DNA of 64,000 nucleotides from Clostridium sp. DSM 17811. Its GTDB lineage: Bacteria > Bacillota > Clostridia > Clostridiales > Clostridiaceae. Made by a program: the position numbers and the translations under genes. Positions 9,866 through 19,622 of this stretch are shown here, in pieces (within the stretch, counting starts at the first letter, position 1; every line of letters starts with the position of its first letter). The stretch is taken from NCBI RefSeq assembly GCF_018861905.1, contig NZ_JAHLDU010000017.1, positions 35,812 through 99,811 on the forward strand, in the 5' to 3' direction. The notes beneath the pieces are model-generated. The model had not been told where the DNA came from. It searched no databases and was given only the letters and a program-made list of their open reading frames with translations.

Positions 9866-9910
9866 AAAATACTGCACTTAGGGGGATCCTAGTGCAGTAT
9901 TTTTATTTTT
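9866..9910 (+). terminator. Rho-independent terminator after the lysine cluster
   Basis: A 13-base-pair stem (AAAATACTGCACT at 9866-9878 with AGTGCAGTATTTT at 9891-9903) with a 12-base loop, followed by a T-rich run. It closes the kam-lysP unit. Confidence 0.9.
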
Positions 9911-10126
9911 TACTTATTTACCAATTTAATAATAGGTTGGTGTATTTAAATTATTGACAATTTATCAAATTTTATTCACTCTAGTTATTTATAATGTAAT
10001 GTTTTTTTAAGCAGAGAATAATTTACTAGGTTCAAAACATTTTACTATACTTTATACATTAAAATAATGCTATTATTATAGATAATATTACTAATACTAT
10101 TAAATTGGAATGCATATTATTTAAAT

Positions 10127-10140
10127 TGTAAGCGTTTAAA
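10127..10140 (+). promoter_or_regulatory. cre-like operator before the GH42 gene
   Basis: TGTAAGCGTTTAAA matches the CcpA cre consensus TGWAANCGNTNWCA at all but one position. It lies 23 bases before the start codon, where binding would block transcription or early elongation. Catabolite repression is the likely meaning; a LacI-family operator would look similar. Confidence 0.55.
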
Positions 10141-10163
10141 AAAATATTTTATGAGGTGAAAAA

Positions 10164-12233
10164 ATGATAAAAAAATTTCCATTAATAAATGAGAAGCTAA
10201 AGCACTTTTATCACGGTGCAGACTATAACCCAGAACAATGGCTTAAATATCCTGGAATTTTTGAAGAAGATATAAGACTTATGAAACTAGCAAAGTGTAA
10301 TGTAATGTCTATAGGTATATTTTCATGGGTTACAATAGAGCCCGAGGAAGGAGTATTTAATTTTAAGTGGCTTGATTATGTTTTAGATAAACTTTATGAA
10401 AACGGTATCTATACAATTTTAGCTACTCCAACAGGAGCACGTCCTGCATGGATGGCAGCTAAGTATACGCAGGTTCTAAGAGTAGGAGCAAATCGAGTTA
10501 GAAATCTTTATGGTCAAAGACATAATCACTGTTTTACATCTCCAGTTTATAGGGAAAAGACACAAATTATAAATAGAAAATTGGCAGAGAGATATTCAAA
10601 TCATCCTGGAATAGTCGCTTGGCATATTTCTAATGAATATGGTGGGGATTGTCATTGTGATTTATGTCAGGAGGCTTTTAGAACTTGGCTTAAAAATAAA
10701 TATATGTCTCTAGATAATTTGAATGATGCTTGGTGGACTACTTTTTGGAGTCATACTTACACAGATTGGTCTCAAATAGAGTCGCCAGCGCCTCATGGGG
10801 AAGCTGGTGTACATGGATTAAGCCTAGATTGGAAGAGATTCGTTACAGATCAAACGGTTGATTTTTGTAAACAAGAAATAAAACCTTTAAAAGAAATAAA
10901 TCCTAAATTGCCAGTTGTAGCGAATCTTATGGAACTATTTGATGGATTAAATTATTGGAAGTTTACAGAGGTACTTGACATAGTTTCTTGGGATAATTAT
11001 CCAAAGTGGCATGAAAATGCAGATGAATCTTCTTTAGCTTCAAGGATTTCTATGAATCATGATATATTTAGAAGCTTAATGGGTGGTAAACCATTTATGT
11101 TAATGGAGAGCACTCCAAGTGGTACAAATTGGCAGGCTACTAGCAAGCTTAAAAAGCCTGGGATGCATCTGCTTTCGTCTCTTCAGGCTGTTGCTCACGG
11201 CTCAGATACAGTGCAGTATTTTCAATGGAGAAAAAGCAGAGGATCAAGTGAAAAATTTCATGGAGCAGTAGTTGATCATTGTGGTCATGAAAATACTAGA
11301 GTATTTAAAGATGTTACGCAGGTGGGTACGGTTCTTGAAAAGTTAGATGAAATTTTAGGGACTAGTGTACAACCAGAAGTTGCTATAATATTTGATTGGG
11401 AAAATAGGTGGGCTATAAATGATTCACAAGGCCCAAGAAATTGTGGAATCAAATATGAAGACACTGTATACGCGCAGTATAAACCATTTTGGGAAAGTGG
11501 CGTGCCGGTTGATATAATTGATATGGAATGTAATTTTTCTAGTTACAAATTGCTTGTAGCACCTATGCTTTACATGGTAAAACCAGGTGTAGGAGAAAGA
11601 ATTGAAGCATTTGTAAAAAATGGCGGAACGTTTGTAGCAACCTATTGGTCTGGCATAGTAAATGAAAATGATCTGTGTTTCCTTGGTGGTTTCCCAGGAC
11701 CTCTTAGAAAAGTACTCGGAATATGGTCAGAAGAGATAGAGAGTCTTTATGATGGGGAAGTAAATAATATAGTATTTGATAATAGCAATAAGTTAGAGCT
11801 AAAAGGTGAATATGAAACTGTAGAGTTAATTGATTTGATACATGCTGAAGGTGCACAGGTACTAGCCACTTATAAATCAGATTTCTTTGCTGGAAGACCT
11901 GCTCTTACAGTTAATAAATATGGAGACGGCTCTGCTTATTATATTGCATCGAGAAATAAAGATGATTTCAATGAGTTATTCTATGGTGATTTAATAAGGA
12001 GACTTGGGATTAAACAAACAGTTAAGACAAAATTACCACAGGGAGTTACAGCGCAATTAAGAACTGATGGTGATAATGACTTTATATTCTTAATGAACTT
12101 TAATAATTGTAATGAAAAAGTTTCTTTAGATGAAAATTCATATGAAGATATACTTTCTGGAAATAAAATAGAAGGAGAAATTAACTTAACGCCATATGGT
12201 TTTAAAATTATGAAGAGAAAATCTTTGATATAA
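10164..12233 (+). CDS. Beta-galactosidase, glycoside hydrolase family 42
   Basis: Hydrolyses terminal beta-galactosides; GH42 enzymes usually act in the cytoplasm on galacto-oligosaccharides imported from pectin galactan or arabinogalactan. 689 residues, the normal length. Order: TIM barrel with acid/base Glu158 (SNEYGG) and nucleophile Glu315 (LMESTPSG), then the trimerisation domain and a small C-terminal beta domain. The cysteines of the GH42 zinc site are present (HNHCF and GGDCHCDLC). No signal peptide, so it is intracellular. Its partners are the YesM/YesN-type system and sugar importer that follow. Ribosome site GAGGTG at 10152-10157. Confidence 0.93.
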   Translation: MIKKFPLINEKLKHFYHGADYNPEQWLKYPGIFEEDIRLMKLAKCNVMSIGIFSWVTIEPEEGVFNFKWLDYVLDKLYENGIYTILATPTGARPAWMAAKYTQVLRVGANRVRNLYGQRHNHCFTSPVYREKTQIINRKLAERYSNHPGIVAWHISNEYGGDCHCDLCQEAFRTWLKNKYMSLDNLNDAWWTTFWSHTYTDWSQIESPAPHGEAGVHGLSLDWKRFVTDQTVDFCKQEIKPLKEINPKLPVVANLMELFDGLNYWKFTEVLDIVSWDNYPKWHENADESSLASRISMNHDIFRSLMGGKPFMLMESTPSGTNWQATSKLKKPGMHLLSSLQAVAHGSDTVQYFQWRKSRGSSEKFHGAVVDHCGHENTRVFKDVTQVGTVLEKLDEILGTSVQPEVAIIFDWENRWAINDSQGPRNCGIKYEDTVYAQYKPFWESGVPVDIIDMECNFSSYKLLVAPMLYMVKPGVGERIEAFVKNGGTFVATYWSGIVNENDLCFLGGFPGPLRKVLGIWSEEIESLYDGEVNNIVFDNSNKLELKGEYETVELIDLIHAEGAQVLATYKSDFFAGRPALTVNKYGDGSAYYIASRNKDDFNELFYGDLIRRLGIKQTVKTKLPQGVTAQLRTDGDNDFIFLMNFNNCNEKVSLDENSYEDILSGNKIEGEINLTPYGFKIMKRKSLI

Positions 12234-12241
12234 AATAAGAA

Positions 12242-12284
12242 ATAAAACACAGGACTCGCGTGAATCCTGTGTTTTATTTTTTTT
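12242..12284. terminator. Bidirectional terminator between GH42 and the sensor kinase
   Basis: Inverted repeat ATAAAACACAGGA (12242-12254) with TCCTGTGTTTTAT (12265-12277), a 10-base loop, a T run on the plus side and an A run giving a T run on the minus side. It serves the convergent genes on both strands. Confidence 0.9.
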
Positions 12285-12287
12285 GAA

Positions 12288-14102
12288 TTATAATACAAAA
12301 CCATCTTCATGCACGGTAGCTGGAATTTTAATTTCTACTGTAGTGCCATGTCCGTAATGGCTTTTAAAAGTTAAGCCGTAACCTTCACCATAAGATAGTT
12401 TTAATCGCTTATCGATATTCTTAAGACCATAACCACTTCCGGTTTTACTACTTATATCATCTGTTAAGATTTTATCTATTTTATCCTCAGGTATACCGAT
12501 ACCGTCATCTTTCACATATAGAGTTATATCATTATTTTCTAATTTACCACTAATTATTATCTCTCCGCTGACATTACCACGGCCAAGAATGCCATGTGAA
12601 ATAGAATTTTCTAAAATAGGTTGTAGTGTTATCTTTAAAATACTATAACGATAAAGCTCCTCGGGTAAATCTATTGTGAGCTTTATTCTGTTTGAGTACC
12701 TCATGTTTTGAATATCAACATAAAGGGAGGCATGTGTTAATTCATCTTTAATGGAGACTTTAGATTTACCTTTATTTAAACTTATCTTATAAAAACCTGC
12801 GAGGCTCTTAACAGCGCTACTGATTTCTTTATTCATATCCTTGAAAGCCATCCAATTTATCATATCCAAAGTATTATACAAAAAGTGTGGATTTATCTGT
12901 GCTTGAAGGGCTTTTAATTCTGCATTTTTAACTTCCTTGCCAGATTTATACTGTTCATCAATAAGTATTACCATTTTAGTAATCATAAAATTATAATTAT
13001 CTATGAGCTCACCGATTTCATCAGAACTTGAATCTTTAATATAAGTTTCAAGGCTTCCCGTGTGGGCTTGTCTCATAGCCTTATTAAGTTTTGTAATTCT
13101 TCTAGTTATTGAATTTGAAAAGTAGTATGCAAGAGTAAAAGCTATTGTTCCAAGTATACTTAATAACAAAATCAAGGTATTTCTTATAAATTTAATTTTA
13201 ACAAGAATACTATCATAAGGTATAATTGTCGTCATATACCAATCTGTATTATTTATTAATGAGCTTTTCAAAAGGCATTTATTATTATTTATAGTAAGCT
13301 TTTGAAAATTTTGTGTATTTGATGAAAGGCTGGTGGCTAAAGTATTGTTAAGATTATATTTAGCAATTAAAGAGTCATCTGTAGAGGATACAACTACCCC
13401 TTTGGAATTTTGTATATATGTAAAGCTACCATCTACTGAATTTGTCTTTTTTATAATATCGTCAACCATTGATTTTTTAAAATCTACACGAAGAAACCCA
13501 ATATCCTTGGAAAAGTCATTTGGATTTTTTATAGCAGATACAAGGGAAAGTTCTCTAGTAGAGTTTTTAGGTTTATCCTCAAGATAGGAACTAGGACACC
13601 ATAAATTTCTTGTGTTATTTTCCTTGAATATAGTAAGCCATTTAGAATTTTTGGCCTTATTAAGGCTAAACATATTATAGTCTTCATTGGAATAAAGAAA
13701 ATCGTTATTTACATAGAGTTTTAAATTACTTATATCAATATCGTTCTCATAAGAACTAAGATATTTGCGCAGAAAAAACATATCTTTAATTTGTTCATTT
13801 ATAGGATATGTATTAGGGGATTTACCAAGGATAGTAATTAAATTACTATCAATTGTTGTAATATTATTATCATTAGAAATTATATCTGAAACATCATTAA
13901 CTCTATATAATTTATATGATAAAAAAGAATAAGTTTGCTCAAAAGCTTGTTTTGTTGCAGAGGTAATATAGGTTTCTAAAATGGTAGAAACCGTTTTGTA
14001 TGTTATAGAAGATAAAAGAATCAATGGAATTATTATTAGTATGAAATAAGATAACAGGAATTTTTGCATAAGTTTTAGATTTGAAAATTTTATCCTTCTC
14101 AT
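12288..14102 (-). CDS. Sensor histidine kinase, YesM type
   Basis: Membrane sensor kinase of about 604 residues. A first membrane segment near residues 14-33 and a second near 305-330 enclose a large external sensor domain; a HAMP region follows, then the His_kinase domain with NPHFLYNTLDMINWMAF (His phosphorylation site) and a HATPase domain (KDDGIGIP, GSGYGLKNIDKRL). This layout is that of the YesM/YpdA kinases that sense carbohydrate and act with AraC-type regulators. The ATG at 14102 overlaps the regulator stop by one base (TGATG); a GTG three bases earlier is possible. The kinase is the second gene of the pair, and its neighbours suggest it senses galactoside import. Confidence 0.9.
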   Translation of the reverse strand: MRRIKFSNLKLMQKFLLSYFILIIIPLILLSSITYKTVSTILETYITSATKQAFEQTYSFLSYKLYRVNDVSDIISNDNNITTIDSNLITILGKSPNTYPINEQIKDMFFLRKYLSSYENDIDISNLKLYVNNDFLYSNEDYNMFSLNKAKNSKWLTIFKENNTRNLWCPSSYLEDKPKNSTRELSLVSAIKNPNDFSKDIGFLRVDFKKSMVDDIIKKTNSVDGSFTYIQNSKGVVVSSTDDSLIAKYNLNNTLATSLSSNTQNFQKLTINNNKCLLKSSLINNTDWYMTTIIPYDSILVKIKFIRNTLILLLSILGTIAFTLAYYFSNSITRRITKLNKAMRQAHTGSLETYIKDSSSDEIGELIDNYNFMITKMVILIDEQYKSGKEVKNAELKALQAQINPHFLYNTLDMINWMAFKDMNKEISSAVKSLAGFYKISLNKGKSKVSIKDELTHASLYVDIQNMRYSNRIKLTIDLPEELYRYSILKITLQPILENSISHGILGRGNVSGEIIISGKLENNDITLYVKDDGIGIPEDKIDKILTDDISSKTGSGYGLKNIDKRLKLSYGEGYGLTFKSHYGHGTTVEIKIPATVHEDGFVL

Positions 14103-15634
14103 CACAAAAATTTCTTCTTATATTCAGAGGGCGTTAAACCTGTTTCTTTTTTGAATATTTTTGAGAAATAATTTCCATCACCATATCCTACTTTAGTTGT
14201 TATATCAATAATTTTCATGTGAGGGTCTTTTAAAAGATCTTTTGCTTTATTAATTCTGTACTTGGTAATATAACTGTTTATAGTTGTCCCAGTTTCTTCT
14301 TTAAATATGGAGCACATGTATGCAGTGGATAGATAAGTTTTATTACTAATATTTTGCAGGGACAAAGCTACATCTGAGTAATTATCATGTATATATTTTA
14401 GGATAGATGAAACAGGGTTTATATTCGAATTTTTTTCTTCAACAGCGTCAAAAATAGTATGTATTTTTTCTATCATATAACTTTTGATATCCATAAGGGT
14501 GTAAGAATTCGCAAGATATTCAAAAGGACTTTTATTATCCAAATCATTTTGATTTATGATTAAGTTTCTGTCATATGAAAACTTTAATAATTGATGTAAA
14601 AGTCTATAATAAACATCTTTTGTATAATTTATTGGAGTAGAAGCACTCCCTTTTATTTCAGAAGTAAGCCTGTTAATTAGAAGAATGCTGTTTTGTTTAT
14701 CTTCATTTAATAGATTTTTTGTGAAATTTTCAACAAGATTTTCATCTAAGTTGTAAACAAGGAGGCTAATTTTATCATAATAAATTACAGAATTATAATC
14801 ATAAAAAAAAGCTTTGCTCAATGCGTCCACAGCAAAGCTGTAGGAAATCGGTATATTTGTAGGACCTATAACTTTTTTACCTTGGCATATAAAAAAAGTT
14901 GTGAAACTCTTTAGATATTCAGATATTAGGTTATATATATTTTCTAATATGGTATTAACAGACAAAGAGTTTATGTCAGTATGAAAGTATAAGTGCATAA
15001 GTATAAGATCGTCTTCTTTATAACATAGAATACAATTGAAATTAGATTTAACTACTATTCTTTTTAGCTCAAGGAGAACAGCCTCCTCTATGATTTTGTT
15101 TTTATTTAAAATATTAATTAAAATGGTAATGAAACTAGTCCCTGTAAGTTTACTTTCAGGAATTACATCAATATATTTACCTAAATTATAGAAATCAGCA
15201 TTTTTTTCAATAAGCTTAAGTGCAATATTATTTTTAATATTCAAAGTATTTTCTGTTTCTTTTAGTTTAAGTGTTATTGCATTTTTAATTGCGGATTGAA
15301 GTTCTTCAATATCTATAGGTTTTTCAACGTAACTAACGGCTTTAAGCTCAATAGCTGATTTTAGATACTGTTTATCCGAATAGCCACTCAAAAATATAAT
15401 CTCACAGGTAGGGTAGCTTTTTCTAAGTTCAAAAGATAATTCTACTCCATTCATTCTAGGCATTTTTACATCAGTTAATAAAATATCAGGCTCAAACTTT
15501 TCTGCGACTTCAAGAGCATTTATACCATCATAGGCTTGCTCTATTTCAATAGGACCTAGTTTAGCCCAAGGAATTTCAGCGATTATTCCTTCTCTTGTGA
15601 AAATTTCATCATCAACTATTAGTACCTTAATCAT
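14102..15634 (-). CDS. Response regulator with AraC DNA-binding domain, YesN type
   Basis: Two-domain regulator of about 510 residues. Residues 1-120 form a receiver (IKVLIVDDE, phospho-acceptor Asp in LLTDVKMPRMNG, Lys in VEKPI); the long middle is a linker of unknown fold; the last 100 residues are an AraC-type double helix-turn-helix (LSTAYMCSIFKEETGTTIN, then KVGYGDGNYFSKIFKKETG). I chose the ATG at 15634, giving MIKVLIVDDE, because a GGGGG ribosome site sits 5 bases upstream; a TTG 30 bases earlier is open but lacks such a site. Probably activates the divergent transporter operon or the GH42 gene. Confidence 0.9.
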   Translation of the reverse strand: MIKVLIVDDEIFTREGIIAEIPWAKLGPIEIEQAYDGINALEVAEKFEPDILLTDVKMPRMNGVELSFELRKSYPTCEIIFLSGYSDKQYLKSAIELKAVSYVEKPIDIEELQSAIKNAITLKLKETENTLNIKNNIALKLIEKNADFYNLGKYIDVIPESKLTGTSFITILINILNKNKIIEEAVLLELKRIVVKSNFNCILCYKEDDLILMHLYFHTDINSLSVNTILENIYNLISEYLKSFTTFFICQGKKVIGPTNIPISYSFAVDALSKAFFYDYNSVIYYDKISLLVYNLDENLVENFTKNLLNEDKQNSILLINRLTSEIKGSASTPINYTKDVYYRLLHQLLKFSYDRNLIINQNDLDNKSPFEYLANSYTLMDIKSYMIEKIHTIFDAVEEKNSNINPVSSILKYIHDNYSDVALSLQNISNKTYLSTAYMCSIFKEETGTTINSYITKYRINKAKDLLKDPHMKIIDITTKVGYGDGNYFSKIFKKETGLTPSEYKKKFL

Positions 15635-15799
15635 CATAACCCCCATACTAACCAAATTTTTCAATTAACGATTACATAGTAATTATATAGTTAAATGAAG
15701 TTATAATCAAATCGCTCCATATAAATATGATTTTACTAATATCGTAAAAAATTGCTAATAAATTCTAAACTTGAAAATGATATACTCATGTCATAGTAA

Positions 15800-15813
15800 T
15801 GAAAACGTTTATA
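15800..15813 (+). promoter_or_regulatory. cre-like operator before the galactoside importer
   Basis: TGAAAACGTTTATA differs from the CcpA cre consensus at one position. It lies 22 bases before the first permease start, in the divergent region with the regulator gene. Together with 10127-10140 it suggests joint catabolite control of the locus. Confidence 0.5.
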
Positions 15814-15835
15814 AATTGAAAGGATGATGATTATA

Positions 15836-16756
15836 ATGGAAAATACAAGCTTCTTACATAAGGTTAAAAAAAATAAAACTTTATTGTTAATGCTTCTACC
15901 GGCGGTACTTTTTTTCTTTATATTTAGCTATCTTCCGATTGCGGGAATAGTTGTTGCATTTAAGAGTTACAACTTTAAGGGAGGAATATTTGGAAGTCCA
16001 TGGGTTGGTCTTGATAATTTTAAGTTCTTCTTTATGTCGGGGCAAGCTTTTATAGTAACTCGTAATACAGTTTTATATAATTTGGCATTTATATTTGTTA
16101 ATACAGTACTTCAAATTGCAATGGCTATATTTTTATCAGAGATAAAAAACAAATATTTTAAAAAGATAACTCAATCACTTATGTTTCTACCATATTTTAT
16201 ATCTTGGGTTATAGTGGGGGTTATATCGTATAATATATTTAGTTTTGAGCATGGAACATTTAATTCTGTACTTAAATTCTTTCATATTGCAGCAATAGAT
16301 ATGTATTCAAAACCACTTGCATGGGTTTTAATCATAATAATATTTTGTGCATGGCAAGGCCTTGGATATGGTACGGTACTTTATTTAGCAGCAATAATGG
16401 GTATTGATACAGAAATTTATGAAGCAGCAGAAATAGATGGAGCAAATATATTTGAGCGTATTAGATATATTACACTTCCGTCGCTTGTTCCAACAATAAC
16501 AATACTTACACTACTTGCGGTTGGTACTATATTTAGAGGAAACTTTGATATGTTCTATCAAATCATTGGAAATAATGGTACGCTTTTCAATGCCACTGAT
16601 GTTATTGATACATTTACAGTTAGGGCACTACTTCAAACTAACGAAGTTGGTATGGCAGCTGCTGCAGGCCTTTATCAGTCAGTATTTTGTTTCATAACAA
16701 TAATGGTAGTAAATACTGCAGTTAAAAAACACGATGAGGATAATGCATTATTTTAG
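15836..16756 (+). CDS. Sugar ABC transporter permease, LplB type
   Basis: First of two membrane subunits of a carbohydrate uptake-1 importer, about 306 residues with six predicted membrane segments. The ABC-interacting EAA loop reads EAAEIDGANIFERIRYITLP. The closest recognisable relatives are the LplB/YteP permeases that work with oligosaccharides from plant cell walls. I prefer the ATG at 15836, which is 12 bases after the AAAGG site, over the ATG at 15824 that touches it. It is followed after 18 bases by the second permease. No ATPase gene is present, so a shared MsmX-like ATPase elsewhere is expected. Confidence 0.9.
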   Translation: MENTSFLHKVKKNKTLLLMLLPAVLFFFIFSYLPIAGIVVAFKSYNFKGGIFGSPWVGLDNFKFFFMSGQAFIVTRNTVLYNLAFIFVNTVLQIAMAIFLSEIKNKYFKKITQSLMFLPYFISWVIVGVISYNIFSFEHGTFNSVLKFFHIAAIDMYSKPLAWVLIIIIFCAWQGLGYGTVLYLAAIMGIDTEIYEAAEIDGANIFERIRYITLPSLVPTITILTLLAVGTIFRGNFDMFYQIIGNNGTLFNATDVIDTFTVRALLQTNEVGMAAAAGLYQSVFCFITIMVVNTAVKKHDEDNALF

Positions 16757-16774
16757 AATGGAGGGGGTAGGAAT

Positions 16775-17668
16775 ATGAAGAAATTATCAAAGGATAGAGC
16801 AGCATTTAATATAATAGCTTATCTTGTTATAATAATTATGACATTGTTTTGTATAATTCCATTAATAATTGTAATTTCGGGCTCATTTACATCTGAGTCA
16901 TATATTTTAAAACATGGGTTTAGTTTAATACCAAAGGAGTTTACAACTTCAGCCTATGCACTCGCTTTTAAGGAACCTATGGTAGTACTTAAAGCGTATG
17001 GTGTTACTATATTTATAACAATTGTTGGAACGTTTGTTGGGCTACTTGTAACTGCGATGACAGCATATGTACTTACAAGGAAGGATTTCGAATGGAGAAA
17101 TAAATTTTCTTTCTACTTTTATTTTACCACTTTATTTACTGGTGGACTTGTACCCTGGTATATATTAATGGTTAGATATTTAGGTATGAAGGATAATTAT
17201 TTAGCACTTATACTTCCATTACTTTTAAGTGTTTTTAATATATTGATAATGAAGAGTTATATGAGTAGTATACCGGATGCCATATCTGAGTCTGCAAAAA
17301 TTGATGGCGCTGGAGATTTTACTATATTTATTAAACTAATACTACCATTATCTAAACCAGCCCTTGCTACTGTGGGTTTGTTTATTGCTTTAAGATATTG
17401 GAATGATTGGTATAATGCAATGTTATTTATTCAAAATGACAAAATGTATAGTCTTCAATATTTTCTTTATAAAATAGTTAATAATATCGATGCTTACAAA
17501 AACATATTAGCAACTTCAGGAGGAAGTGTTAATGTTAAAATGGATTTGCCAAGTGAGTCTTTAAAGATGGCACTTACAGTTATAGTTACAGGTCCGATAA
17601 TATTCTTGTATCCATTTGTTCAAAAATATTTTGTACAAGGACTTACAATAGGTGCAGTTAAGGGGTAG
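16775..17668 (+). CDS. Sugar ABC transporter permease, LplC/YtcP type
   Basis: Second membrane subunit of the same importer, 297 residues, six membrane segments. The EAA loop is SESAKIDGAGDFTIFIKLILP, and the C-terminus VQGLTIGAVKG is the standard ending of this permease group. Ribosome site GGAGGGGG at 16760-16767. The 47-base gap to the binding-protein gene holds only that gene's GAGGGGG site. Function follows from pairing with 15836-16756 and 17716-19251. Confidence 0.92.
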   Translation: MKKLSKDRAAFNIIAYLVIIIMTLFCIIPLIIVISGSFTSESYILKHGFSLIPKEFTTSAYALAFKEPMVVLKAYGVTIFITIVGTFVGLLVTAMTAYVLTRKDFEWRNKFSFYFYFTTLFTGGLVPWYILMVRYLGMKDNYLALILPLLLSVFNILIMKSYMSSIPDAISESAKIDGAGDFTIFIKLILPLSKPALATVGLFIALRYWNDWYNAMLFIQNDKMYSLQYFLYKIVNNIDAYKNILATSGGSVNVKMDLPSESLKMALTVIVTGPIIFLYPFVQKYFVQGLTIGAVKG

Positions 17669-17715
17669 TACCCATTAATTAAATATATATTACATTATGA
17701 GGGGGAAAATTAGTT

Positions 17716-19251
17716 ATGAATAAATTTATGAAAAAGTTTGGGGTTACATTTTTAGTAGCTGGTATCATTATGTCGTCACTTTCGGGTTGTTCAACAAGCA
17801 AAAATACAACTTCGACTAAAGCAACTGCTGATACAAAAGATGCGGTAAAGCTTAAAATGTATATTCTAGGAGATAAGCCAAAAGATGCTGATGCTGTTTA
17901 TGGTAAAATGAATGCAATATTAAAGCAAAAAATTAATGCAAGCATTGATGTTAATTTCATATCTTGGGGGGATCAAGCTACAAAATATCCATTGCTATTC
18001 TCTTCAGGGGAAGATTTTGATTTGATCTTCACTGCAACAGGATGGTGTTATTATAACCAAATGGCTACTAGAAATGGATTCCTTGAGTTAACACCTGAAC
18101 TACTCCAAAAATATGCGCCTCAAAGCGTTAAAAATGAACCTAAACTTGCATGGGAACAAGCTAAGGTTAATAAAAAAATATATATGATTCCTAACGACCA
18201 AGATGAGTATGCATATTCAGTTGTAGGTATTAGAGGGGATTTAAGAGAAAAATATCATATACCTGCAATTACAAGTCAGGCAGGCCTTGAAAAATATTAT
18301 GAGACTATAGCAAAAAATGAAAAAGATATAGTTCCTATAATTAATGGCGGAGGACAAAATCTTCAATTTCCTTTAGAGCTTCAGGCAAATGGTTTTACTG
18401 GAGTAATGGGAACCTATGGTTCTGATCCTATTTTAGGATATAAAATGAATGATACTACTGGAAAAATATTTTCTATAATTGATACACCAGAATACAAAGA
18501 CTACGCTGTAAAAATGAAAAAATATGCAGACAGTGGGTATTGGTCTAAGAGTTCTATATCTAGTAAAGAAACAAGAGATGATGGATTTAAAGCTGGAAAG
18601 TCAGCATCAATGATTTGGAATATTGGATCAGTTGCAAATGACCTTAAAATAATGAATGCAGCTCATCCTGAGTGGAAAGTAGAAATAGCAGATATATTAC
18701 CAGGAAGCAAAAAATTTGCTAATCCTTACACTAATAATGGTATGGCTATAAATGCAAATTCAAAAAATTCTGAGAGAGCATTAATGGCATTAGACCTTTT
18801 AAGATATGATAAAGATTTAAATGACATAACATTTAACGGAGTAAAAGGTACTCATTGGGATGCTGTCGGTGATAAAGAATTCAAAACTTTAGGTGCCACA
18901 GCTAATTTCCCAGCAGGAAACGTTTGCCCATGGGGATGGCATACATCTATAACCCGTACAGATGTTGCTAGACCAAAGATAGTACCAGAAACTATTGCTA
19001 AATGGCAAAAGAATGATACTATTCATAATCCTTTAGAGACATTTACATTTGATGATAGTCTTGTGAAAAATGAAATGGCAGCAATAAACACTGTAGTTAC
19101 TCAATACGGTCTTCCTCTTCACCTTGGAATAATAGCAGATCCAGTTAAGGGAACTGAAATTTACAGTCAAAAATTAAAAGCTGCAGGATTAGATAAGGTA
19201 ATGAAAGCAGTTCAGGAGCAAGCGGATAAATTTATTAAATCTAAAAAATAA
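17716..19251 (+). CDS. Sugar-binding lipoprotein of the ABC importer, LplA type
   Basis: Extracellular solute-binding protein of 511 residues, longer than MalE-type proteins and typical of the LplA/YtcQ group. The signal peptide ends in the lipobox SLSGC, so mature Cys25 is lipid-modified and anchored outside the membrane. A Ser/Thr/Lys linker (about residues 26-45) precedes the binding domain. Next to a GH42 galactosidase the ligand is probably a galacto-oligosaccharide, which is inference. The transcription unit seems to end here, although I see no strong terminator directly after it. Confidence 0.92.
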   Translation: MNKFMKKFGVTFLVAGIIMSSLSGCSTSKNTTSTKATADTKDAVKLKMYILGDKPKDADAVYGKMNAILKQKINASIDVNFISWGDQATKYPLLFSSGEDFDLIFTATGWCYYNQMATRNGFLELTPELLQKYAPQSVKNEPKLAWEQAKVNKKIYMIPNDQDEYAYSVVGIRGDLREKYHIPAITSQAGLEKYYETIAKNEKDIVPIINGGGQNLQFPLELQANGFTGVMGTYGSDPILGYKMNDTTGKIFSIIDTPEYKDYAVKMKKYADSGYWSKSSISSKETRDDGFKAGKSASMIWNIGSVANDLKIMNAAHPEWKVEIADILPGSKKFANPYTNNGMAINANSKNSERALMALDLLRYDKDLNDITFNGVKGTHWDAVGDKEFKTLGATANFPAGNVCPWGWHTSITRTDVARPKIVPETIAKWQKNDTIHNPLETFTFDDSLVKNEMAAINTVVTQYGLPLHLGIIADPVKGTEIYSQKLKAAGLDKVMKAVQEQADKFIKSKK

Positions 19252-19345
19252 AAAAATTATTTAAATACGCAATTTCTATTTTAGTATAAGTATATTAGGT
19301 TAATGGCATTATAATATAGAATAATTATTAAAGGAGATGTTTTTT

Positions 19346-19552
19346 ATGAGCCAAAATAAAACCATAGCTGAAAATAATCAAAATATTATACCTAATAGTG
19401 ATAATAGTCTGAGTAAAAATATGAGCATAAAACAAAAGGATCAAAGTCTTGTTGCTAATAGCTTGGATAGTAAAAATGCTAACAATGGATATAAAGTTAA
19501 TGGAAATGCTAGCGTCCAAGCGGCGAATGAAGGGACTAGAAACAAAAACTAA
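19346..19552 (+). CDS. Small Asn-rich hydrophilic protein, unknown
   Basis: Product of 68 residues, not recognised. It is rich in Asn, Ser and Lys (NNQNIIPNSDNS, SKNANNGYKVNGNAS), has no cysteine, no hydrophobic segment and probably little fixed structure. A strong AAGGAG ribosome site at 19331-19336 sits 9 bases before the ATG, and a good terminator follows, so it looks like a real single-gene unit. An ATG nine bases earlier overlaps the spacer and is less likely. Such small disordered proteins in Clostridium are sometimes spore-associated; no such evidence exists here. Confidence 0.6.
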   Translation: MSQNKTIAENNQNIIPNSDNSLSKNMSIKQKDQSLVANSLDSKNANNGYKVNGNASVQAANEGTRNKN

Positions 19553-19580
19553 ATTAAATTAATTAAAACATTTAAAATTT

Positions 19581-19622
19581 AAAGCGCAGTAGATATATAT
19601 TTTATCTAATGCGCTTTTTATA
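19581..19622 (+). terminator. Rho-independent terminator after the small Asn-rich gene
   Basis: AAAGCGCA (19581-19588) pairs with TGCGCTTT (19610-19617), extended inward by TAGAT/ATCTA, then TTTTTA. Confidence 0.8.

Larger units (their letters stand above)
9841..10163. other. Intergenic region between the lysine and galactoside loci
   Basis: This 323-base stretch holds the terminator of the lysine cluster at 9866-9910 and a cre-like operator at 10127-10140 close to the GH42 start. A TTGACA at 9954-9959 is visible but has no well-spaced -10 box. I see no small gene or structured RNA in the rest, which is very AT-rich. Confidence 0.6.

Noticed and set aside
12981..14041. Open frames on the plus strand within the sensor kinase
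   Set aside because: They are antisense shadows of a clear kinase, with no ribosome site or family content.
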